A stretch of DNA of 32,518 nt from an uncultured Sphingomonadales bacterium (GTDB lineage Bacteria; Pseudomonadota; Alphaproteobacteria; Sphingomonadales; Sphingomonadaceae): the NCBI GenBank assembly GCA_903848655.1, contig CAINGT010000085.1, forward strand, positions 1 through 32,518, in the 5' to 3' direction. The notes under the pieces were generated by a model that was given only the letters and a program-made list of their open reading frames with translations, did not search any database and had not been told where the DNA came from. This document shows positions 26,577 to 32,518 of this stretch, piece after piece (position 1 is the first letter of the stretch; every line of letters starts with the position of its first letter). The position numbers and the translations under genes are program-made.

Positions 26577-28181
26577 GTGCCCGCTCGCCGTCTTCACGTG
26601 TCGCTTGCCGCGCAAGGCTTTCCTGAACCCGCGTTGCTTCATGCCAACCTCGGCACGGCTGCGCTGATCGAACACGCGGTGCGCAATGGTGAAGGCTTGC
26701 TGGCCAAAGACGGCCCATTCGTGGTGGCCACGGGCAAACACACCGGGCGCTCGGCCAAAGACAAATTTATCGTGCGCGATGCCGAAACCGAAAGCACGGT
26801 ATGGTGGGGCAAAACCAATGTCGCGATGAGCCCCGACCATTTTGCTGCGTTGAAGGCCGATTTCATCGCCGCGCTGGGCGCGCGCGATAGGCTTTATGTG
26901 GCGGACTTGTTCGGTGGCAGCCAGCCCGAACACCGTGTCAATGTGCGGGTCATCAACGAACTGGCGTGGCACAACGTGTTCATCCGCACGCTGCTGGTGC
27001 GCCCCACCACCGATGACCTGACCGCCTTTGTGCCCGAATATACGATCATCGACCTGCCCTCGTTTCGCGCCGATCCGGCGCGCCATGGCTGCCGCAGCGA
27101 AACCGTGGTAGCGGTCAATTTTACCGAAAAACTGATCCTGATCGGCGGCACGGGTTATGCTGGCGAAATGAAAAAATCGGTGTTCGGCATTCTGAACTAT
27201 CTGCTGCCTGCCAAAGGCGTGATGCCGATGCACTGTTCGGCCAATATCGGCCCCAATGGCGATACGGCGGTGTTTTTCGGCCTGTCGGGCACGGGCAAGA
27301 CGACGCTGTCAGCCGACGCCAGCCGCACGCTGATCGGCGATGACGAACACGGCTGGTCGGACACGGCGGTGTTCAATTTTGAAGGCGGCTGCTATGCCAA
27401 AGTGATCCGCTTGTCGGCTGAGGCCGAACCGGAAATCTTTGCCACCACCAAGCGCTTTGGCACCGTGCTCGAAAACGTGGTGATCGATCCCGAAACGCGC
27501 GCAATCGATCTGGACGATGCCAGCCTCGCCGAAAACAGCCGGGGTTCCTATCCCATCGATTTCATCCCCAATGCCAGCGCCGACAATCTGGGGCCAGTGC
27601 CGCAGACGATCATCTTTCTGACCGCCGATGCTTATGGCGTGCTGCCGCCGATTGCGCGGTTGACCCCGGACCAGGCAATGTATCATTTCCTGTCGGGCTA
27701 TACCGCGCGCGTCGCCGGTACCGAAATCGGCGTGACCGAGCCGGAGGCGACATTTTCCACCTGTTTTGGCGCGCCGTTCATGCCGCGTCACCCTTCGGTC
27801 TATGGCAATCTGCTCAAGACGCGGATCAACCGGGGCGCGGTCAAATGCTGGCTGGTCAACACAGGCTGGTCGGGCGGCAAAGCCACCGATCCGGGGATCA
27901 AGCGGATGCCTATCAAGGCCACGCGCGCGCTGCTGAATGCCGCGCTCGATGGCAGCCTGAACGAAGCCACTTTCCGCGAAGACCCGCATTTCGGCTTTGA
28001 CGTGCCGGTGGCGGTCGCAGGCGTTGATCCGCGCCTGCTCGATCCGCGCGGGGCCTGGGCCGATGGCGCTGCCTATGACCGCACGGCGCAAGACCTGGTG
28101 CGCAAATTCATCGACAATTTCGAACAATTCGCCGCGCATGTCGATGCCGGCGTCCGGCAGGCTGCCCCGGTCGCAGCCTAG
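26577..28181 (+). CDS. pckA: Phosphoenolpyruvate carboxykinase (ATP)
   Basis: Converts oxaloacetate plus ATP to PEP, the entry to gluconeogenesis. Motifs of the ATP-dependent type are complete: GYAGEMKKS (193-201), Walker [12 protein letters not shown] (233-243) and GDDEHGWSD (254-262). Length is 534 aa. The start is GTG at 26577, because AAAGGAT lies about 7 bp upstream; the ATG at 26550 and a TTG at 26478 lack a ribosome site and add hydrophobic residues foreign to the family. It is divergent from chvI, the arrangement known from other alphaproteobacteria. The stop TAG abuts the family C repeat. Confidence 0.97.
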   Translation: MPARRLHVSLAAQGFPEPALLHANLGTAALIEHAVRNGEGLLAKDGPFVVATGKHTGRSAKDKFIVRDAETESTVWWGKTNVAMSPDHFAALKADFIAALGARDRLYVADLFGGSQPEHRVNVRVINELAWHNVFIRTLLVRPTTDDLTAFVPEYTIIDLPSFRADPARHGCRSETVVAVNFTEKLILIGGTGYAGEMKKSVFGILNYLLPAKGVMPMHCSANIGPNGDTAVFFGLSGTGKTTLSADASRTLIGDDEHGWSDTAVFNFEGGCYAKVIRLSAEAEPEIFATTKRFGTVLENVVIDPETRAIDLDDASLAENSRGSYPIDFIPNASADNLGPVPQTIIFLTADAYGVLPPIARLTPDQAMYHFLSGYTARVAGTEIGVTEPEATFSTCFGAPFMPRHPSVYGNLLKTRINRGAVKCWLVNTGWSGGKATDPGIKRMPIKATRALLNAALDGSLNEATFREDPHFGFDVPVAVAGVDPRLLDPRGAWADGAAYDRTAQDLVRKFIDNFEQFAAHVDAGVRQAAPVAA

Positions 28182-28321
28182 AGCGTGATGCGAGCCGCTG
28201 GCCACCGAAGGTAAAAAGTGGGAACCGGTTTTTACCTTCGGTGGCCTGCGGCTCGCAATAAATCACCGAAAACAAAGACTCTATAGCGGAATGCGATTCA
28301 ATCTAAGCGCATTCCGCTATA
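28181..28321. repeat. Family C dispersed palindrome, copy 1 (after pckA)
   Basis: Two hairpins make up this element. The first has 28-nt arms at 28190-28217 and 28229-28256 (27 of 28 paired) around the loop GTGGGAACCGG. The second has 14-nt perfect arms TATAGCGGAATGCG (28282-28295) and its inverse (28308-28321). The start GAGCGTGATGCG and the stretch CAAAGACTCT are shared with the copy at 32397. The strong first stem could end pckA transcription. The core (AAAAGTGGGAACCGGTTTT) resembles a repeat widespread in Rhizobiales genomes. Confidence 0.85.
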
Positions 28322-28418
28322 AGCGGCGGCCGCACTCAGCCCCCGTTCACCTGCGGCGGCGCAATGCATGGTCCTTGGACGCCGCCTCACGCGGCTGACC
28401 GCAAGGGATTGAACGATC

Positions 28419-29165
28419 ATGCGCAGACCGGCTCGCCTCGCCCGTGGCCTTGGCATGGTTGCCGCCATGGCGGTGACGCTTGCACCCATCGCGGCGCAAG
28501 CGCAAACCCCGCCATCGGTGCCTTACGCACCGGGCGCTTATCCCGATCAGCCGCGTTTGCCGGGCTATTACCCCGATCAGGCCCCGCCCGAGCCGCCGCC
28601 GCCGGCCGACTATCACGCTGATGTACCCCCGCCTCCGCCACCCGGATATTATCCTGCACCCGATTATGCCGCGCAACGCGCTATCGATGAACGCTATGCC
28701 GCTGACGCGCAAAGCTGGGCGCGCACCTATTGCATCAAATCAAAGGGTGATGTGGCTGCCGGGGCCGTCATCGGCGGGGTGCTCGGGGCGATTTTGGGCA
28801 GCGCCTCGGGTGGTCGCCATGCTGGCAATTCGGCGGCATTTGGCGCGTTGCTCGGTGCGGGTGCGGGTGCGTCCATCGCCAGTTCGCAAGCCAATGCTAC
28901 CAGTCCCGGCTGCCCCCCGGGCTACACCGTGCGCAGCGGTGCGCCTGCTTATCCCTATACGTACCCCGGATACACGTATGCCGCGCCGGGCTGGTACCAG
29001 CCGTGGGTATTTGTCGGCGGGGACTGGGTCTATCGGCCCTACCCCTATCATAGCTGGTACTGGCGCACGTATCGCGGCGGTGATGGTCGGCCCGGCTATG
29101 ACATCTGGCGGGGTGATCGGGGTTATCGCGGGGACGATGGCTGGCGCAGCGGGCACCGCCCGTGA
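28419..29165 (+). CDS. Exported glycine-zipper, Pro/Tyr-rich envelope protein
   Basis: A 248-aa protein of unknown function. Residues 1-28 form a signal peptide (cleavage near AQA-QT). Residues 30-83 are Pro/Tyr-rich with PDQ and PPPPP tracts. A glycine-zipper hydrophobic segment follows (114-152, AGAVIGGVLGAILGSASGG and AFGALLGAGAGASIAS). The C-terminal 80 residues are rich in Tyr, Trp, Gly and Arg. The mature protein has only two cysteines, Cys105 and Cys165, flanking the zipper, which could form a disulfide. This resembles RcnB/YMGG-like envelope proteins only loosely. The ATG at 28419 has AAGGGA about 10 bp upstream. Confidence 0.85.
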   Translation: MRRPARLARGLGMVAAMAVTLAPIAAQAQTPPSVPYAPGAYPDQPRLPGYYPDQAPPEPPPPADYHADVPPPPPPGYYPAPDYAAQRAIDERYAADAQSWARTYCIKSKGDVAAGAVIGGVLGAILGSASGGRHAGNSAAFGALLGAGAGASIASSQANATSPGCPPGYTVRSGAPAYPYTYPGYTYAAPGWYQPWVFVGGDWVYRPYPYHSWYWRTYRGGDGRPGYDIWRGDRGYRGDDGWRSGHRP

Positions 29166-29192
29166 TGACCACCGGGTCAGTCACCCGCGCTG

Positions 29193-30128
29193 TCAGTCAC
29201 ACGGATCGGCAGCTTCGATGCTGACGCTCGGCTGGCTCTGGCGTACCCGGCTGCACGGCGGGACGGATCGTGTCAGCCAGACATTGCCGCCGATCACCGA
29301 CCTTGCGCCAATCGTCACGCGACCCAAAATGGTCGCCCCGGCATAAATCGTTACATCGTCTTCGATGATCGGATGGCGCGGTTCATTGATCAGCCGCCCA
29401 CTGTCATCGGTGGCAAAGCTGCGCGCGCCCAGCGTCACCGCCTGATAGATCCGCACCCGTTCGCCGATTACCGCCGTCTGCCCGATCACCACGCCAGTGC
29501 CGTGATCGATGAAAAAGCTGCCCCCGATCTGCGCTCCGGGGTGAATATCGATTCCGGTGCGCGAATGCGCGATCTCGGCGATCATGCGCGCCACCAGCGG
29601 TGCACCCAGCAGATAGAGTTCATGCGCGATGCGGTGGTGGATAAGCGCCACCGTGCCCGGATAGCACAGCAGCACTTCATCAACGCTGTGTGCGGCAGGA
29701 TCGCCCGCGTAAGCCGCCAGCAGATCGCTATCGAGCAGGCGGCGCAGCGCGGGCAGCCGTGCCGCCAACTCGGCCGCAATCGCATTGACCGCGCGCTCGA
29801 TGGCTGCGGTGCCGCGTGATGGCCGCGCAAAGTGCAATTCCATCCGCACTTGCGCGGCAAGCTGGGGTAAAGCCGCGGCAAGGCTGGCGCGCACAAAGGC
29901 ATCTTCATCACGCGCGGTAATATCTGGCGGCCCCAGTCGCAACGGAAACAGCGCGGCGGCCAGCAAATCGATGATCCGCCCGACCGCATCGCGCGATGGA
30001 AAGCCGCGCTCGCCAAATCCCGGCGCGCGCGCCTGATCGCGCCGCCAGCTTTCGCGCGCCTGGCGCAAGTCTGCCACTACGGCGGCAAGCGCCAGATCGG
30101 GCAGATCGCCTGCCTGCGGATCACCCAT
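29193..30128 (-). CDS. Serine O-acetyltransferase (EpsC/CysE-like)
   Basis: Acetylates serine for cysteine synthesis. The left-handed parallel beta-helix holds IDIHPGAQIGGSFFIDHGTG (193-212) with the catalytic Asp/His pair (Asp194, His209), and hexapeptide repeats (IGQTAVIGERVRI, TIYAGATILG). Residues 1-150 form a long helical N-terminal domain, giving 311 aa, of the longer EpsC type rather than the 273-aa enterobacterial CysE. The ATG at 30128 has GGAGAGAAG upstream, so the reading to 30230 is rejected. It follows manA by 23 bp, suggesting co-transcription with nucleotide-sugar genes. Confidence 0.93.
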   Translation of the reverse strand: MGDPQAGDLPDLALAAVVADLRQARESWRRDQARAPGFGERGFPSRDAVGRIIDLLAAALFPLRLGPPDITARDEDAFVRASLAAALPQLAAQVRMELHFARPSRGTAAIERAVNAIAAELAARLPALRRLLDSDLLAAYAGDPAAHSVDEVLLCYPGTVALIHHRIAHELYLLGAPLVARMIAEIAHSRTGIDIHPGAQIGGSFFIDHGTGVVIGQTAVIGERVRIYQAVTLGARSFATDDSGRLINEPRHPIIEDDVTIYAGATILGRVTIGARSVIGGNVWLTRSVPPCSRVRQSQPSVSIEAADPCD

Positions 30129-30151
30129 GACTGCTTCTCTCCACTCGCGGG

Positions 30152-30958
30152 TCAGCGGCTCGCGCGCACGATAATGGCCTGCCCGTCGGGGGCGAATACC
30201 ACTGCGTCCAGCTTTGGCGCAACGCCACATTCACCCGGCTGCAGCAGGTCATCACCAATCCGCACCGTTCCCGCGCGCGGCAGCACAAGCACTGGCCCGG
30301 CATATGTTGCGCACAAGGCCGCATCGGGCAGCCCAGCGATGCGGTGCGCCTGAAAATAGCGTCCATTGGCCAGTTCGACCGTCCCTGCCACCGGAATATG
30401 CCGATGCAGCGCACGATCCAGCGGTTCGCCCCGCGCCACCGCCATCCCCGCATCAAGATGCAGCGGGCGCGGGCGGCCATAATCATACAGCCGATAGGTG
30501 ATATCCGAATTCTGCTGGATTTCGATCAGCCCCACACCGCCGCCAATGGCATGGACCGTGCCCGCCGGGATCATGAAGAAATCGCCCGGTTGCACCGGAT
30601 ACCATGTCAGCAGATCGACGATGCTGCCATCGAGCGCGGCGGCTCGCAGCGCGCCCGCATCGAGCACGCGGTCAAACCCGACCCCCAGCGCTGCGCCGGG
30701 TTCGGCGTGGATGACCAGCCAGCATTCGTCTTTGCCGCGCTCGCGCGATCCGGTGGCGCGCGCCTGAGCATCGTTCGGATGGACTTGCACCGACAGCTTT
30801 TCGCTGGTGAAAATATACTTGATTAGCAGCGTTGGTACCGTGGCGGGCGGCTCAAACCAGATTTCACCAATGCGCCGCCGCGGCGCAACGGTAAACGGCG
30901 CAGGCAGCACATCGCAGCCCCATGGCTTATCCACCAGCCGAATCGGCAAACGCGTCAC
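30152..30958 (-). CDS. manA: Class I mannose-6-phosphate isomerase
   Basis: Interconverts fructose-6-P and mannose-6-P for GDP-mannose. Zinc-site residues are Gln58 and His60 in VQVHPND (57-63), Glu78 (ECW) and His136 (GTVHAIGGG). Length is 268 aa, the short type I form without the third domain of E. coli ManA (391 aa). The GTG at 30958 overlaps the manC stop (GTGA), so the two are translationally coupled. It is not fused to manC, unlike AlgA-type bifunctional enzymes. It precedes the serine acetyltransferase. Confidence 0.92.
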   Translation of the reverse strand: MTRLPIRLVDKPWGCDVLPAPFTVAPRRRIGEIWFEPPATVPTLLIKYIFTSEKLSVQVHPNDAQARATGSRERGKDECWLVIHAEPGAALGVGFDRVLDAGALRAAALDGSIVDLLTWYPVQPGDFFMIPAGTVHAIGGGVGLIEIQQNSDITYRLYDYGRPRPLHLDAGMAVARGEPLDRALHRHIPVAGTVELANGRYFQAHRIAGLPDAALCATYAGPVLVLPRAGTVRIGDDLLQPGECGVAPKLDAVVFAPDGQAIIVRASR

Positions 30959-31995
30959 TGGTTGACCGCGCCGTGCAACGTGCCGACGCGTTGTGCCGCG
31001 TCGCGGGTGGTAATCATGACCTCGCTGCCATCAACCACCACGATCAGGTTTTCCACCCCCACCACCGATACGCGCGGTCCGTCGCTGCTGACCAGCACAT
31101 TGCGGCAATCGAGCAATTCGGCGGTCCCTCGCACCGTATTGCCCGCATCATCGCGCGGCAAGGCATCGTGCAGTGCCTGCCAGTTGCCGATATCGGACCA
31201 GTCCATCGCCACTGGCACCATCGCCGCGCGCGCGGTACGCTCCATCACTGCATAATCGACCGATGCGCCGTCAATCGCGCCGAACAGCGCGGCATCGGGG
31301 TAAAACCGCCGACCATCGGCACGCCCGGCGGCAACGCTGGCGCGCACAGCATCGGCAATATCGGGCCGATACAACGCCAGTTCAGCCAGAAACGCCCCGG
31401 CGCGAAAGGCAAAGATCCCGCCGTTCCACGAATAGCCGCCATCCTCCAGAAATCCGCGCGCGCGCGCCAGATCAGGCTTTTCGACAAACCGCTCGACCCG
31501 CAACCCGTCCGATCCGGCAATCGGCGCACCGTGTTTGAGATAGCCAAACCCGGTTTCCGGCGCAGTCGGCGCAATGCCGAATGACACCAACCAGTCTTGC
31601 GCGGCCAGCGCCGCCGCAGCGTGCGCGGCGCGGCGAAACGCCGCCACATCACCAATATGATGATCGCTTGGGCAGACCAGCATCACCGCATCCGCTGGCA
31701 GCCGTGCCGCCGCCAGCGCAATCGCCGCCGCGGTATTTTTGGCCAGCGGCTCCACAATGATCGAAGCCGCGTCCGGCACCGGCAACTGGCTTTCAATCAG
31801 TGGCACATGCGCAGCACCCGCCACCACCACCGGATCGGCAAACCCATCCGCAGCTCCGCAGCGCAGCGCCGTGGCGGCAAACAGCGTGGTATCCCCCACC
31901 AGCGGCAAAAATGGCTTTGGCATGATCTTGCGCGAACGGGGCCACAACCGCGATCCGCTGCCGCCGCACAAAATGACAGGAACGATTGGGTTCAC
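30955..31995 (-). CDS. manC: Mannose-1-phosphate guanylyltransferase
   Basis: Makes GDP-mannose from mannose-1-P and GTP for surface polysaccharide. The nucleotidyltransferase signature GGSGSRLWPRSRKIMPKPF (11-29) is complete; CPSDHH (108-113), ETGFGYL (147-153) and FVEKP (170-174) complete the sugar site. Length is 346 aa, lacking the C-terminal isomerase domain of the bifunctional forms, whose role is filled by the adjacent manA. The start is GTG at 31995 with a weak AAAGA upstream; no ATG precedes the motif in frame. It heads the manC-manA-serine acetyltransferase run. Confidence 0.93.
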   Translation of the reverse strand: MNPIVPVILCGGSGSRLWPRSRKIMPKPFLPLVGDTTLFAATALRCGAADGFADPVVVAGAAHVPLIESQLPVPDAASIIVEPLAKNTAAAIALAAARLPADAVMLVCPSDHHIGDVAAFRRAAHAAAALAAQDWLVSFGIAPTAPETGFGYLKHGAPIAGSDGLRVERFVEKPDLARARGFLEDGGYSWNGGIFAFRAGAFLAELALYRPDIADAVRASVAAGRADGRRFYPDAALFGAIDGASVDYAVMERTARAAMVPVAMDWSDIGNWQALHDALPRDDAGNTVRGTAELLDCRNVLVSSDGPRVSVVGVENLIVVVDGSEVMITTRDAAQRVGTLHGAVNQ

Positions 31996-32213
31996 GCCGC
32001 ACAGTCTTTCTTCGCAATGCCAGCGCGGCCCCCGCCCCCGCCCGACCGCTCGAACAGCCGCTTATCGCAGATGCACAAAACTGTCATGCCGAAAATCCTG
32101 CAAGCCGATGTTGACGACAGGGCCAAGACCGTGGCAGAGCGTCCTAGTTGCGGCGCGGCAAAATAGTTGAAGACCCAACCAGCCGCGCCATGGTTCAGAC
32201 ACGCTCTGATCCC

Positions 32214-32287
32214 GCGGGTGTAGCTCAATGGCAGAGCAGAAGCTTCCCAAGCTTACGACGAGGGTTCGATTCCCTTCACCCGCTCCA
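32214..32287 (+). tRNA. tRNA-Gly (anticodon CCC)
   Basis: A 74-nt cloverleaf: acceptor GCGGGTG pairs with CACCCGC; D-arm GCTC...GAGC; anticodon loop TTCCCAA with CCC at the centre; T-arm GAGGG-TTCGATT-CCCTT; encoded CCA end. It is very close in sequence to bacterial glyU-type tRNAs. The anticodon stem has one G-A mismatch at its base (27-43). It reads GGG codons. About 220 bp lie between it and the manC start; I see no other gene there. Confidence 0.95.
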
Positions 32288-32326
32288 GTTTTTATGCGAC
32301 ATCTGGTCAAGGCCAAGTGATTGGAC

Positions 32327-32345
32327 CAAGGCTCGCGGAGCCTTG
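32327..32345 (+). terminator. Hairpin downstream of tRNA-Gly, possible terminator
   Basis: CAAGGCTC (32327-32334) pairs with GAGCCTTG (32338-32345) around a GCG loop, 40 bp after the tRNA. No T tract follows, so intrinsic termination is uncertain; a short T5 lies between the tRNA and this hairpin, and the family C repeat begins 50 bp later. Confidence 0.4.
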
Positions 32346-32396
32346 TGAGTGCCTACGAAAACAATGACCCCCGGAGGAGGAGGCGATTCTATTTTA

Positions 32397-32518
32397 GAGC
32401 GTGATGCGGGCCGCAGGCCACCGAAGGTAAAATGTGGGAACCGGTGATTACCTTCGGGGGCCTGCGGATCGCCATACATCACGCGACAACAAAGACTCTC
32501 GAGCGGAAAGCGATCCCA
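32397..32518. repeat. Family C dispersed palindrome, copy 2 (after tRNA-Gly), truncated by window end
   Basis: The sequence begins GAGCGTGATGCGGGCCGCAG and runs colinearly with the copy at 28181, with the same GTGGGAACCGG loop and CAAAGACTCT stretch. The central stem is more degraded than in copy 1. The outer arms GCGTGAT (32399-32405) and ATCACGC (32478-32484) are perfect here but decayed in copy 1. The second hairpin (from about 32503) is cut by the window end. Both copies follow TAG. Confidence 0.85.

Noticed and set aside
32276..32482. A 68-codon minus-strand frame covering the tRNA 3' flank and repeat
   Set aside because: It reads through the tRNA end, a hairpin and the family C repeat; no start signal or protein-like composition.
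32214..32518. tRNA-Gly with a nearby repeat as the edge of an integrated island
   Set aside because: No integrase, no duplicated tRNA 3' end in the window and no foreign-looking genes. The repeat is a dispersed family member also found at 28181.

Overview
The window is a GC-rich, densely packed chromosomal segment that reads as an alphaproteobacterium, most likely of the Sphingomonadales. This is inferred from several things: a Zymomonas-like tRNA-guanine transglycosylase, a PhoK/SPAP-type Sphingomonas alkaline phosphatase, the ChvI-ChvG-short HprK-RapZ-EIIA(Man)-HPr cluster beside pckA, a CobS-type AAA+ ATPase, and short GC-rich dispersed palindromes. No integrase, transposase, phage gene or CRISPR array is visible. 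Almost every gene belongs to a known family.

Layout. Positions 1-5108 hold a TSUP permease (-) divergent from tgt (+), then ubiH and a secreted alkaline phosphatase (both -, overlapping by ATGA). Positions 5216-9625 hold a DsbD/ScsB-type reductase (+) convergent with parC (-). Positions 9711-12183 are a minus-strand operon of two tandem cysteine desulfurase paralogues and a [2Fe-2S] ferredoxin, divergent from an alpha/beta hydrolase (12329-12985). Positions 12992-13664 hold a tiny membrane protein and a GFA-family protein. A gene-free stretch of about 500 bp with a palindromic repeat comes before cobS (14174-15145). Positions 15148-17910 carry an MDR oxidoreductase, truA and fmt (-). recR, def and rmuC follow on the plus strand (17954-20701).

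Positions 20849-26349 form a long minus-strand regulatory cluster: chvI, chvG, hprK, rapZ, EIIA(Man), HPr and a TrmH/SpoU methyltransferase. It is divergent from pckA (26577-28181). The genes suggest one signalling unit, in which a two-component system, the HPr kinase and PTS phosphocarriers could link envelope or carbon-nitrogen status to gluconeogenesis. The last part holds a glycine-zipper envelope protein (+), manC-manA-serine acetyltransferase (-) and tRNA-Gly(CCC).

Three families of short dispersed repeats stand out: (A) CTCCCCC/GGGGGAG palindromes at the left edge, downstream of and inside the tgt 3' end, and upstream of cobS; (B) a G-run inverted repeat with quadruplex potential on both strands between rmuC and the methyltransferase; (C) a two-copy palindrome of about 120-140 bp with a GTGGGAACCGG loop, after pckA and after tRNA-Gly. 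I do not see a clearly novel multi-gene system. The best leads are the G-run repeat, the repeat that supplies the tgt stop codon, the tandem desulfurase-ferredoxin operon and the signalling cluster.
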